Part shown: in pieces, positions 52,340 through 60,826 of the stretch | Layout of the letters: every line of letters begins with the position of its first letter | How positions within the stretch are numbered: position 1 is the first letter of the stretch | Source of the DNA: Kineosporia corallincola | Lineage (GTDB): Bacteria; Actinomycetota; Actinomycetes; Actinomycetales; Kineosporiaceae | Direction: 5' to 3' | DNA: 64,000 nt | NCBI RefSeq assembly: GCF_018499875.1 | Contig: NZ_JAHBAY010000002.1 | Location: 124,001-188,000 of the forward strand | Translations under genes and position numbers: made by a program | The notes under the pieces: generated by a model | The model's database searches: none | What the model was told of the DNA's origin: nothing | Seen by the model: only the letters and a program-made list of their open reading frames with translations

Positions 52340-52518
52340 TTTGTCCCCTCCAGGAAGAATGTCGCTGCGTGATCATGTCCAGCGACGGCGAACCGGGGGT
52401 GAACACGAGATGCCGTTGACGCGGCCGGGTGGCGTCATGATGACGAGTGGCGATCGCCTGGTCCCGGCACGTGATCGGTTGTGTGAGTGGGTGTGTGGCC
52501 CTCCACGGTCAGACGGTC

Positions 52519-53586
52519 TCAGGGGGCGGCGGACAGCGCCTCGCCGATGAAGTCGCCCGGCACCAGGTCGTCGAACGCCGGGGGCTGCTCGATCAGCCCG
52601 CTGTCCTGGTGGAAGGTCGCGGAGGTGCCGTAGCCCTCGGCGTCGGGGGTGGGGTCGTCCGGCACCTCGGCCTGAAGGATCGGCAGGATGTCGGCCACCG
52701 CCTTCGGGTCCATCGTCTCCTGGTACTCCTGGAACAGCTCGGTGGTCTTCGCCGTGTCCTCGTTGATCAGGGTCTCGGCCCTCTTCAGGGCGCGCAGGAA
52801 CGCCTGCACGGCCGGGCCCTTTCGGTTGATGACCGACCGGGTGGTGAAGGCGACGCCGTGCGTCTGGCCCTTCATCTCCGGCACGTCACCCCGGGCGGGA
52901 GAGATGAAAAGCCTTCCCACACCCGTCACCTCGGCCTGCTGGCCGATCGGCTGGAAGAACGACAGGGCGTCCACCCGCCCGGCCTTGAGCGCACCGATCG
53001 AGGCGGAGGGGTCGGAGCCCAGGTTGACCATGGTGATGTCGGTCTCGGCGTCCATGCCCTGTTGTCTGAGCAGGTACGTCAGCAGGGCCTCGGTCCCGCT
53101 GCCCGGCCCGGTGATCCCGATGTTCTTGCCCTGGAGGGCCTTCACCCGCTCGGCCAGCGGCTTGTCGTCCTCACTGGTGGGAATGCCGTCACCGGCGACG
53201 ATGTCGACGTAGAACTCGTCGGTCAGGGTCCCGATCAGCTGGGCGTCGTCGTTCACGCCGTAGAGGTTGTACACGTCGGTCATGACGCCACCGGCCACGT
53301 CGATGCTGCCGGACTGGAGGGCCGCCGCCGACTTGGCGCCGGTCCCCAGACGCGGGCGCTCACCCAGGGTGAGTCCCTCGTCCTCGAAATAGCCTTCCTG
53401 CTCGGCCACGAAGAACGGGAAGAAGGCGACCGAGTCGCTGGTCTGGCCCAGGTTCAGGCGCATGGCGTCGGCGCCGGTGGCCGGCTCGTCCGACCCCCGG
53501 TCGGCGCAGCCGGCCGCCAGCAGAGCCAAGGCGGCCACGAAAGCCACTGCACGAAAACGGGTTATGGACGTTCTGGCGGTTCTCAT
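52519..53586 (-). CDS. ABC transporter substrate-binding lipoprotein, NMT1/SsuA/TauA-like
   Basis: A 355-residue solute-binding protein with lipobox LAAGC. The mature part begins LNLGQTSDSVAFFPFFVAEQEGYFEDEGLTL, the NMT1/THI5-like pattern, and continues GITGPGSGTEALLTYLLRQQG. Such proteins bind sulfonates, pyrimidines, taurine or aromatic acids. ATG 53586 follows AAGGAG at nine bases. It is the last gene of a seven-gene minus-strand operon with acid-degrading enzymes, so the ligand is probably an aromatic or multi-carboxylated acid rather than a sulfonate. Confidence 0.88.
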   Translation of the reverse strand: MRTARTSITRFRAVAFVAALALLAAGCADRGSDEPATGADAMRLNLGQTSDSVAFFPFFVAEQEGYFEDEGLTLGERPRLGTGAKSAAALQSGSIDVAGGVMTDVYNLYGVNDDAQLIGTLTDEFYVDIVAGDGIPTSEDDKPLAERVKALQGKNIGITGPGSGTEALLTYLLRQQGMDAETDITMVNLGSDPSASIGALKAGRVDALSFFQPIGQQAEVTGVGRLFISPARGDVPEMKGQTHGVAFTTRSVINRKGPAVQAFLRALKRAETLINEDTAKTTELFQEYQETMDPKAVADILPILQAEVPDDPTPDAEGYGTSATFHQDSGLIEQPPAFDDLVPGDFIGEALSAAP

Positions 53587-53642
53587 CGCTGCGGTCTCCT
53601 TCGACCGGTCGGGCACAGGCACAGGCAGAGAGACTGAGGAGT

Positions 53643-54473
53643 TCAGGAGTCCAGCGGCTTCCACCGGCCGGCACGCCGGCCCAGCAGATTGACCAGGCCG
53701 TTCAGGGCGGCGGCGATCACGCTGAGCACCACCAGGGTGGCGAACACGCCGTCGGTGTCGAACTTCGACGAGGAGTCGCTGATCAGGTAGCCCAGGCCGC
53801 GGTTGGAGGCGACGAGCTCACCGATGACGGCACCGATGAGCGCGTAGGGGATCGACACCCGCAGGCCCGTCAGCAGGCCGGTGAGGGACGCCGGGAGGGT
53901 CACCTTCAGGGCGATGTCGCGTCGTCCCCCACCCATCAGCCGCACCGCGTCCACCAGACCGCGGTCGACCTCGTGCACCCCGACCGCGGTGTTCAGGAAC
54001 ACCAGGAAGAACACCGTGACGGCCGCCAGGAGCACCTTCATGTCGGTGCCGATCCCGAACCAGACGATGAACAGCGGCGCGAGAGCCACTTTCGGGATGG
54101 AGTACAGTGCCATCACGAACGGGTCCAGGACGTCCCAGAGAATCCGCAGCGGGGCCAGGAGGTAGGCCAGCAGTGCGGCGGACCCGGCGCCCAGGAGGAA
54201 ACCCAGCACGATCTCCTTGAGCGTGATCCAGCTGTTCGACCACAACGTGCCGTCGTCCACCCAGTCACCCAGCCGGGACACGATGCCGCCGGGCGAGCTG
54301 ACGAACTGCGGATCCAGCACGGGACCCGAAAGCACCTGCCAGGCAACGACGAACACCACGGTCAGCGCGGCCCGCCAGCCCCAGACCAGGGTGCTGCGCC
54401 CGTGCCGCTGCCACCAGGTGCGCCGGGCGGGCACCCGCACCGGCCCGGACCGGGCGGAGGTGGCGGCGCTCAT
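53643..54473 (-). CDS. ABC transporter permease, SsuC/TauC-type
   Basis: A 276-residue permease with about six spans and an EAA loop region reading VDAVRLMGGGRRDIALKVTLPASLTGLLTGLR. WQVLSGPVLDPQFVSSPGGIV and SIPKVALAPLFIVWFGIGTDMKVLL are hallmarks of the nitrate/sulfonate/taurine permeases. ATG 54473 overlaps the ATPase stop by ATGA. Confidence 0.92.
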   Translation of the reverse strand: MSAATSARSGPVRVPARRTWWQRHGRSTLVWGWRAALTVVFVVAWQVLSGPVLDPQFVSSPGGIVSRLGDWVDDGTLWSNSWITLKEIVLGFLLGAGSAALLAYLLAPLRILWDVLDPFVMALYSIPKVALAPLFIVWFGIGTDMKVLLAAVTVFFLVFLNTAVGVHEVDRGLVDAVRLMGGGRRDIALKVTLPASLTGLLTGLRVSIPYALIGAVIGELVASNRGLGYLISDSSSKFDTDGVFATLVVLSVIAAALNGLVNLLGRRAGRWKPLDS

Positions 54474-55279
54474 CGGGCCCCCTCCTTCAGCGCGGACGAG
54501 AGCTGCCGGTGCAACTGGACGAACCGGGGGTCCACCCGGACGTCGTCGGGGTCACGCGGGCGCGGCAGGCCGACGCGCTGGTCGAGCAGCACCGCCCCGA
54601 CCCGGCCCAGCACCACCACCCGGTCGGCCAGGACCAGCGCCTCCTCGATGTCGTGCGTCACGAACACCACCGTGCGCCCGCTGCCCTGCCACAGACGCAG
54701 CAGCTCACCCTGCAACTCCATCCGCAACTGGGCGTCCAGGGCGCCGAAAGGCTCGTCCATCAGCAGCGTCTCGGGTTCGCCGCAGAGCATCCGGGCCAGG
54801 CTGACCCGCCGCCGCATCCCGCCCGACAGCTCCCGCGGGTAGTGCTTCTCGAACCCGCGCAGCCCCACCAGCTCGACCAGGTCCAGCGCCGCGCGCCGGC
54901 GCGAGCGCCGGTCGTCGCCCCGCAGCTCACGGGGCATCTCGATGTTGCGGGTGACGTCGCGCCAGGGCATCAGCGTGTCGTGCTGGGTGAGGTAACCGAT
55001 CCGGGTGTCCGGCCCGGTCAGCGGCGCGCCGTGGTATCGGATCGTGCCGGTCGAGGGCCGGGTCAGCCCGGCCAGCAGGTTCAGCAGGGTCGACTTGCCG
55101 CAGCCGCTGCGCCCGAGCAGCACCAGGAACTGGCCGGGCTCGACCCGCAGGTCGTACTCGCGCAGCGCGACGATGTCCTCGTTGCCCTTGGGAAAGAACT
55201 TGCCCAGTCCCTGGACCTCGAAAACCGGCCCGGACGTCGTCGTCCCGGCCCGTTCCGCCATCGGGTGAGGTGCGCTCAC
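54470..55279 (-). CDS. ABC transporter ATP-binding protein, SsuB/TauB-type
   Basis: A 269-residue ATPase. Walker A GRSGCGKST, Q-loop YLTQHDTLMPWRDV, signature LSGGMRRRVSLARML, Walker B TLLMDEPFGALDA and switch VTHDIEEAL are all intact. ATG 55279 overlaps the aldolase stop (ATGA). Powers uptake by the permease at 53643 and the binding protein at 52519. Confidence 0.93.
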   Translation of the reverse strand: MSAPHPMAERAGTTTSGPVFEVQGLGKFFPKGNEDIVALREYDLRVEPGQFLVLLGRSGCGKSTLLNLLAGLTRPSTGTIRYHGAPLTGPDTRIGYLTQHDTLMPWRDVTRNIEMPRELRGDDRRSRRRAALDLVELVGLRGFEKHYPRELSGGMRRRVSLARMLCGEPETLLMDEPFGALDAQLRMELQGELLRLWQGSGRTVVFVTHDIEEALVLADRVVVLGRVGAVLLDQRVGLPRPRDPDDVRVDPRFVQLHRQLSSALKEGAR

Positions 55280-55905
55280 AGCCGGTCCTCCCTCTCCCGC
55301 AACCCGTTCACGTCGTAACTGAACTCCCCGTCCGCGTACCGTGCGCGCGCCGCGGCCTCCCGCGCCTGCCGCGCCAGCGCCGCCTCCAGCACCTGCGCGA
55401 CCCGCGCCGCCGGCACCACACAGGCGCCGTCGGCGTCCATCAGCACCACGTCACCGGGCTCGATCCGCTGGCCGCCGACCGTCACCGGCACGTCGATCTC
55501 GCCGGGCGTGTCCTTGACCGCCCCCCGCACGCGCCGCCACCGCGTCCACACCGGCAGCCCCAGATCCCGCACGTCCGCGACGTCCCGCGTCGAGGCGTCC
55601 ACCAGAACCCCCGCCGCCCCGGCGACCCGGGCCTGGGTGAGCAGGAGATCACCCACCAGCGCCACCGGCCGGGGCTCGGGCATGGTCAGCACCAGCACCT
55701 CCCCGGGCCGCACCGCGGGCATCACCTTGTGCACGGCCCAGTTGTCGTCCTGGGCGCAGGCCGCGATCCGGGCCGGGCCGGCCACCGACGTCCCCGGCAG
55801 CAGCTGCTCCAGGTCCACGTCGATCAGCCCCCGCCGCCCGGCCGCCTCGTACACCGTGGCCACCCCCAGCGCCGCCAGCTGCTCGTAGACGCCGGGCCCG
55901 CTCAC
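55276..55905 (-). CDS. RraA-family aldolase: 4-carboxy-4-hydroxy-2-oxoadipate/HMG aldolase-like (LigK/GalC)
   Basis: A 209-residue RraA-like protein. VATVYEAAGRRGLID near the N-terminus, the active-site loop VGDLLLTQARVAGAAGVLVDASTRDVAD with Arg and Asp, and DVVLMDADGACVVP at the end are typical of the class II pyruvate aldolases LigK and GalC, which split 4-carboxy-4-hydroxy-2-oxoadipate into pyruvate and oxaloacetate. RNase-E inhibitors share the fold, but the neighbour GalB makes the aldolase reading likelier. GTG 55905 overlaps the stop of the hydratase (GTGA). Confidence 0.82.
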   Translation of the reverse strand: MSGPGVYEQLAALGVATVYEAAGRRGLIDVDLEQLLPGTSVAGPARIAACAQDDNWAVHKVMPAVRPGEVLVLTMPEPRPVALVGDLLLTQARVAGAAGVLVDASTRDVADVRDLGLPVWTRWRRVRGAVKDTPGEIDVPVTVGGQRIEPGDVVLMDADGACVVPAARVAQVLEAALARQAREAAARARYADGEFSYDVNGLREREDRL

Positions 55906-56618
55906 AGCTGCCCCACCACGTTCGGGACCAGACGCTGGAACGCCTCGGCCTGCCGGATCCCCTGGTTGCCGGTCACCTTCCGGGCGTGATTGCCGCGGTG
56001 CTCGGCCCGCTCGGCGTAGTACTGCTGGAGATACCGCTGCGCGGCCATGGCTTTCATCGCCTCCTTCTTGCGGTCGAAGACGTCGGTGATGTCGAGGAAC
56101 ACGCTGGGCACGAAGCCGCACAGCTCGGGCTGGTGCGGCTCGAACACCAAAAACTCGGTGGGCGGGGCGGTGCGGAACCCGCTGTCCACCCCCGCCCCCG
56201 ACGTCAGCAGCCGGGCCTGCGCCACCGCCTGGTGCGCCATCGGGTGATCGGGGTTGAACGGATCCCGGTCCGGATGCGTGAGCACCACGTGCGGCGCCAG
56301 ATCCCGGATCAGCTCGGCCAGCCGGTCCACCGCCTCCGGCGTGATCCGCAGCGGGTAGTCGCCCAGGTCGAAGGCGACCAGCGAGGCCCCCACCGCGGCC
56401 GCGGCCGTCTCCGCCTCCTGGTGCCGGATCCGCTTGACCTTCTCCTCGGTCTGCCCCTCCTGCTTCCACAGCTCACCGGACTCGCCGCGCTCGCCGTACG
56501 ACAGGGCCACGACGACCGACTCACCGCCGGCGGCGCTGTTGCGGGCGATCGCCCCGGCGGCCCGCCAGACGAAGTCGGCGCTGTGGGCGCCGACGACCAG
56601 GAGCCTGCGCGCGCTCAT
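55902..56618 (-). CDS. PIG-L/LmbE-type 4-oxalomesaconate hydratase-like (GalB-like)
   Basis: A 238-residue zinc-dependent LmbE-fold protein. VVGAHSADFVWRAAGAIA at the N-terminus, LSYGERGESGELW, FDLGDYPLRI, DPFNPDHPMAHQ and FEPHQPELCGF follow the Pseudomonas GalB pattern as I remember it, not that of sugar deacetylases. GalB hydrates 4-oxalomesaconate to 4-carboxy-4-hydroxy-2-oxoadipate, the substrate of LigK/GalC. The two adjacent genes therefore make a consecutive pathway pair. ATG 56618 overlaps the DUF6282 stop (ATGA). Confidence 0.8.
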   Translation of the reverse strand: MSARRLLVVGAHSADFVWRAAGAIARNSAAGGESVVVALSYGERGESGELWKQEGQTEEKVKRIRHQEAETAAAAVGASLVAFDLGDYPLRITPEAVDRLAELIRDLAPHVVLTHPDRDPFNPDHPMAHQAVAQARLLTSGAGVDSGFRTAPPTEFLVFEPHQPELCGFVPSVFLDITDVFDRKKEAMKAMAAQRYLQQYYAERAEHRGNHARKVTGNQGIRQAEAFQRLVPNVVGQL

Positions 56619-57604
56619 GCCGCGCTCCCGAGCGACGTGGCCGACGGTGCGGCGATCCGGCGGGTGTTCTCCACGGCCATCAGCCGCACCTCCTCCTCGG
56701 AGAAGCCGTTGGCCAGCAGCCGGTCGGCCATCAGGGCCAGGCCGTCCTCCACCGGCGGGTTGAACGGCTGCCCGAGATCGCTGGACAGGAGCGAGTTCTC
56801 GGGCCCCACCTCACGGATGTGCCGGTACAGCAGGTCCCAGCTGATCTTGCCGCTGTGCGGGGTGGTGAAGCAGCGCTCCATCAGCGCGCCGTACCCGGCC
56901 AGCTCGCGCTGGGCCGGCACCGGTACCTGCTGGGAGGTGAACTCCGGGTGGGTCACCACGATCCGGCGCACCCCGGCGTCGTGGGCCGCGCGGACGGTGG
57001 CCAGGATCTCGGCGCCGGACAGGTGCCCGGTGGCCAGCACCATGTCGTACTTCGCGACGACCTGGAGCACCTGGCGCACGGCCGGCAGCACCTCGCCGTC
57101 GTCGTCCACCACGTCGATGGCCGGGGCCATGATGCCCTCGCGCGCCAGCTCGGTCTGGAGCTGCGCCCACATCGGCGGGGTCGCCCCCTCCGGGGCCTGG
57201 GCGTGGCTGTCGCGCTGGTTGCGGCAGTCGACGGTCGGCATCCACACCACGCGGGCGCCGCTGCGCCCGGCCAGCTCGACGGCCACCGGGTTCAGGCCGC
57301 CGACCGACGCGTTCAGGGTGACGGCACCCAGGGCGTCGACACCGGGGACGACGGTGCGCACCACCTGCGCCCGCTCGGCGGTGGGCAGGTAGTGCGACTT
57401 CAGCACGAAGCCGGCCAGACCGACGTCCTGGAAGCGGCGGGCCAGCGTCACGTCGTCGATGCGGCGGCGCATGACGTCGGGGGCGACGTGGATGTGGGTG
57501 TCGTAGGCGCCGGCGACCAGTTCACGGGCCCGGACGCTCGGGGCGGGGTGCCCGTCGTCCCCCGTCGGGTCGTGGTCGGGCTGGGTGTGCTCGGGATCGC
57601 TCAC
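56615..57604 (-). CDS. DUF6282 amidohydrolase-like protein
   Basis: A 329-residue protein of the metal-dependent hydrolase type. A His motif (YDTHIHVAPD, HxH) near residue 38, then HYLPTAERAQVV, GHLSGAEIL, VTHPEFTSQ and SSDLGQP give the strands and likely metal ligands of a TIM barrel. The Asp/His/Pro-rich first 20 residues may be disordered. GTG 57604 follows AAAGG at seven bases. In the aromatic meta-cleavage pathway, the amidohydrolase step is the opening of 2-pyrone-4,6-dicarboxylate to 4-oxalomesaconate (LigI), exactly the step before GalB. That role is my inference and is not established for DUF6282. Confidence 0.75.
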   Translation of the reverse strand: MSDPEHTQPDHDPTGDDGHPAPSVRARELVAGAYDTHIHVAPDVMRRRIDDVTLARRFQDVGLAGFVLKSHYLPTAERAQVVRTVVPGVDALGAVTLNASVGGLNPVAVELAGRSGARVVWMPTVDCRNQRDSHAQAPEGATPPMWAQLQTELAREGIMAPAIDVVDDDGEVLPAVRQVLQVVAKYDMVLATGHLSGAEILATVRAAHDAGVRRIVVTHPEFTSQQVPVPAQRELAGYGALMERCFTTPHSGKISWDLLYRHIREVGPENSLLSSDLGQPFNPPVEDGLALMADRLLANGFSEEEVRLMAVENTRRIAAPSATSLGSAA

Positions 57605-57622
57605 GGGAGAACCTTTCGGAGG

Positions 57623-58408
57623 TTACGGATGGTCGGGCGGTTCGTGCCCGGCCAGGCCGGCCAGCAGATCGCGGCTGGCCGGGGCGATCCGGGCGGGGAC
57701 CCCCAGATCGCGCAGAAGAGCTGTCGCGGCGTCCATCTCGTGGGAACGGCGCAGGGCGTGCTGCCGCGACCCGGCGACCAGACGCCCGAGGGTGGACGCG
57801 TCGGCGGCCTCCAGTTCCTGGGTCAGGTGCCGCTCCAGCCAGTCGCGCAGGCCGGCCTTCTCCGCCGCGGTCAGGGCCTCGACCGCGGCGGCGGCCATGC
57901 CCTTGTAGAAGACGCTGCGCAACAGTTTTCGGGTGGCCGCGTCGCCGGCGGGCCCGTCCAGCACCGTGACCTGGGCCCCCAGGGGAGTCAGGAGCTGCGC
58001 GTACCGCGCCGCGCCGTCGCCCGCGGCGAGCATCGGGGTGCGCAGCCCGCGGCCGGGCACGGGGCTCATCAGGGCGACGTCGGCGAAGCGCCCCGGGGGC
58101 AGTACCCCGGCGATCTCCTGCTTGGCCCGGGCCGAGGTGGTGTTCAGGTCGGCGAACACGGCCTGCTCACCCAGGCCGGGAGCGGCGGCCGCCGCCGCGT
58201 CGCGGGCGTCGTGGGCGCTGTTGGCGCTCAGCACCAGGTGGGCGCCGGTGACCGCGCTGCTCTCGCCGGCCAGCAGCCGCACGCCGGCCGGGCCCGCGGA
58301 GCGGACCCTCGGGTCGTACCCGCGCACCGTGGCGCCCGCTGCCACCAGGTCGGTGGCGATGGCGGACCCGGCCTCACCGAGGCCGAGCAACGCGACGACG
58401 ACGTGCAT
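57623..58408 (-). CDS. NAD(P)-dependent oxidoreductase, 6PGDH/DUF1932 type
   Basis: A 261-residue beta-hydroxyacid-dehydrogenase-like protein. VALLGLGEAGSAIATDLVAAG is the NAD(P) motif; ADVALMSPVPGRGLRTPML is the usual substrate region; LRSVFYKGMAAAAVEALTAAEKAG contains the likely catalytic Lys, and the C-terminus is DUF1932. First gene of the seven-gene operon. ATG 58408 has GGAGG six bases upstream. It may oxidise or reduce an acid intermediate; the substrate is unknown. Confidence 0.83.
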   Translation of the reverse strand: MHVVVALLGLGEAGSAIATDLVAAGATVRGYDPRVRSAGPAGVRLLAGESSAVTGAHLVLSANSAHDARDAAAAAAPGLGEQAVFADLNTTSARAKQEIAGVLPPGRFADVALMSPVPGRGLRTPMLAAGDGAARYAQLLTPLGAQVTVLDGPAGDAATRKLLRSVFYKGMAAAAVEALTAAEKAGLRDWLERHLTQELEAADASTLGRLVAGSRQHALRRSHEMDAATALLRDLGVPARIAPASRDLLAGLAGHEPPDHP

Positions 58409-58433
58409 TTCGCGCCTCCGAATCGTCAACAAC

Positions 58434-58445
58434 ATTGTCAACAAT
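58434..58445. promoter_or_regulatory. candidate operator upstream of the acid-degradation operon
   Basis: ATTGTCAACAAT (5-bp arms, 2-bp centre) sits 26 bases ahead of the dehydrogenase start. The octamer GTCAACAA occurs twice at a 12-base spacing (58425 and 58437). Short palindromes of this TTGT..ACAA kind are bound by GntR-family regulators. No regulator gene lies next to it. The A+T-rich patch stands out from its surroundings. Confidence 0.45.
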
Positions 58446-58681
58446 TTTGAGCATCGCGCAGAGGCGGGACGAATGCAAGAGGGTCCGGCGGGCGGGATGC
58501 GGCACGGGTGCCGTCCGGGCGTGGGCCCGAGCCCGGTCCGGAGCCGGCGGCCCAGGGCGGGCGGCCGGGATCGGCGCCCGGGACCGTTCCCGAGCCTGGT
58601 GTCTCGCGTCTGGCACCGCCGCTCGGCGCCGGGCCCGCGGCCTGCCCTGGCGCCCACGGCCACCCCGCCTACTCTGGCCGG

Positions 58682-59827
58682 ATGAGGCGCAGCGTCTACG
58701 ACGACGACCACGAGGCGTTCCGGGGATCGGTGCGGGAGTTCCTGCGGCGTGAGGTGCTTCCGCACACCGAGGAGCACGCGCGGGCCCACGGGTTCGGCCG
58801 GGACCTGTGGCGGGCCGCCGGCAAGCAGGGTCTGCTCGGGCTGGAGGTGCCGGAGGAGCACGGCGGTGCGGCGGCGGGGGACTACCGGTTCAACGCGGTG
58901 CTGGTGGAGGAGCTGGCCGCGGTGAACCTGGCCCTGGCCTCCAGCCTGAGCATCCACTTCGACGTGGTGGCAGGCTATCTCGCCGGCCTGACCACCCCGG
59001 AGCAGCAGGCCCGCTGGCTACCGGGCATCGCCTCCGGCGAGAGCGTGGCGGCGATCGCGATGACCGAGCCGTCGGGTGGCTCCGACCTGGCGGCACTGCG
59101 CACCAGCGCGGTGCGCGAGGGCGACGGCTGGCGGATCAACGGCTCGAAAACCTTCATCACGAACGGATACTCGGCCGACCTGATCCTGGTCGCCGCCCGC
59201 ACCACGCCGGATGCCGGGGCCCGGGGCATCTCGCTGTTCGTCGTCGAGGCCACCCGCGAGGGCTTCTCCCGCGGCCGTCGCCTGGACAAGGTGGGCATGC
59301 CCGAGGCCGACACCGCCGAGCTGGTGTTCGACGACGTGCTGGTGCCGGCACAGAACCTGGTCGGCACCCTGGACCAGGGCTTCCGGCAGATGATGGTGAA
59401 CCTGCCCCGCGAGCGGATCGGTGCGGCCGTGGCGAACCTGGCCCACGCCCGCGCGATCCTCGACGAGACGCTGGTCTACGTGAAGGACCGGGAGGCGTTC
59501 GGGCAGCCGATCGGCTCGTTCCAGCACAGCAAGTTCCTGCTCGCCGACCTGGTCACCCGCGCCGAGGTGACCCAGGCCTACGTCGACCGGTGCGTGATCG
59601 CCCATGCCGAAGGGGATCTCACCGCCGTCGACGCGGCCAAGGCCAAATGGTGGACGGCGGACGTGCAGGGCCAGATCCTCGACGCCTGTCTCCAGTTGCA
59701 CGGCGGCTACGGCTACATGAACGAGTACCGCGTGGCGCGGGCGTGGAAAGACGCCCGGGTGACCCGGATCTGGGCCGGGTCGAACGAGATCATGAAGGAG
59801 ATCATCGGCCGCGACCTGGGTCTGTGA
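58682..59827 (+). CDS. acyl-CoA dehydrogenase
   Basis: A 381-residue flavoenzyme oxidising acyl-CoA at C2-C3. FAD/acyl motifs AIAMTEPSGGSDLAAL, INGSKTFITNGYSADL and the C-terminal RIWAGSNEIMKEIIGRDLGL, with the catalytic-region Glu, are all typical. The final helix shows LQLHGGYGYMNEY. Start at ATG 58682 (MRRSVYDDDH), with no strong ribosome binding site; the frame stays open to 58508 but that extension is low-complexity. It is divergent from the acid-degradation operon across 273 bases. Confidence 0.9.
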   Translation: MRRSVYDDDHEAFRGSVREFLRREVLPHTEEHARAHGFGRDLWRAAGKQGLLGLEVPEEHGGAAAGDYRFNAVLVEELAAVNLALASSLSIHFDVVAGYLAGLTTPEQQARWLPGIASGESVAAIAMTEPSGGSDLAALRTSAVREGDGWRINGSKTFITNGYSADLILVAARTTPDAGARGISLFVVEATREGFSRGRRLDKVGMPEADTAELVFDDVLVPAQNLVGTLDQGFRQMMVNLPRERIGAAVANLAHARAILDETLVYVKDREAFGQPIGSFQHSKFLLADLVTRAEVTQAYVDRCVIAHAEGDLTAVDAAKAKWWTADVQGQILDACLQLHGGYGYMNEYRVARAWKDARVTRIWAGSNEIMKEIIGRDLGL

Positions 59828-59848
59828 CGGACCGCTGGAGGACTCGGG

Positions 59849-60826
59849 TCACGGTTCATAGCCGTAGGTTTCGAGCACCAGGGCGTACCGCTCGGCGAAG
59901 GCCGCCCGCATCCGGGGGCTGAACCGCTCCCGCCAGCCGCCCTGGCCTCCCGAGTAGAAGCTCCAGGACGCCTCCGAGTACAGCTTGCGGGCCACCTCCA
60001 GGGGGTCGCGCCCCGACCCGAGGTGGTCGAGAACCCGCTGCACCGCGGCGGTCTGGGCCTGCTCGCTGCCCCCGCCCCGGGGCCCCACCAGCTCCTCGTA
60101 GCGCACCCGGACCACGTCCGGGTGACGCCACAGCCAGATCGCGTCGGCGAACTCGGTGACGGCCGGGAAGTGCGGGTCGGTCAGGGCGGTCTCGATCTTC
60201 TCGTCCCAGGTGCCGCAGCGGCCGAGGATGCGGTGGTAGATCTGGCGTTCGGCGAAGTTGCCGAAACCGTTGGCCGTGCGGCCCTCCAGGAAGTTGATGA
60301 GCGAGATCAGGCAGTCGCGGGGGTCACGCACGTTCAGCACCACCGGCGGGCCCTGGCCGGCGAACCACTCGTTCGTGAACTGCCCGTCGAAGTGGCCGGG
60401 TACGAGCTGGTGCCAGTACCAGGCGATGCCGGCCGGGGTGGCCGAGAACGGCGAGGTCCAGAAGTCCCCGGCGGACACGATCGCGGCCGGGTCCTGGAGC
60501 AGCCCGGCACCGTAACGGCTCAGCACCGGCTGGCCGAAGCGCTGGTACCAGGCGAAGAGCATGCCGTGCCAGGCGCGGTCGGTCAGCCGGGCGAACTCCT
60601 GCGGGCCGGCCTGCCGGCACCGCTCGTACGTGGCGTCGTCGTAGACGGTGCGGGCCACGGCGAGCCGGGTGCCGTGGTCGAGAGCGGGCGTGTTGCGCTC
60701 GTTCTGCTTGATGGCGCCCACCGAGGTGTAGCCGAGCTCGATGAGCAGCTCCTGCACCAGATGGGTTCCGGACTTCTGCGGTGAGACCACCACCGCGCGG
60801 GAGGCGTCGGGCACGGGACGGATCAC
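59849..60826 (-). CDS. sulfotransferase domain protein
   Basis: About 325 residues. VVSPQKSGTHLVQELL carries the 5'-phosphosulfate-binding loop PQKSGTH, and LNVRDPRDCLISLINF the 3'-phosphate-binding motif, so PAPS-dependent transfer of sulfate to a small-molecule hydroxyl or amine is likely. The last 60 residues (SEASWSFYSGGQGGWRERF) match the typical end of P-loop sulfotransferases. GTG 60826 overlaps the diiron-oxygenase stop (GTGA); GTG 60814 is an alternative with better spacing from AGGAG. Third gene of a three-gene operon. Confidence 0.8.
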   Translation of the reverse strand: MIRPVPDASRAVVVSPQKSGTHLVQELLIELGYTSVGAIKQNERNTPALDHGTRLAVARTVYDDATYERCRQAGPQEFARLTDRAWHGMLFAWYQRFGQPVLSRYGAGLLQDPAAIVSAGDFWTSPFSATPAGIAWYWHQLVPGHFDGQFTNEWFAGQGPPVVLNVRDPRDCLISLINFLEGRTANGFGNFAERQIYHRILGRCGTWDEKIETALTDPHFPAVTEFADAIWLWRHPDVVRVRYEELVGPRGGGSEQAQTAAVQRVLDHLGSGRDPLEVARKLYSEASWSFYSGGQGGWRERFSPRMRAAFAERYALVLETYGYEP

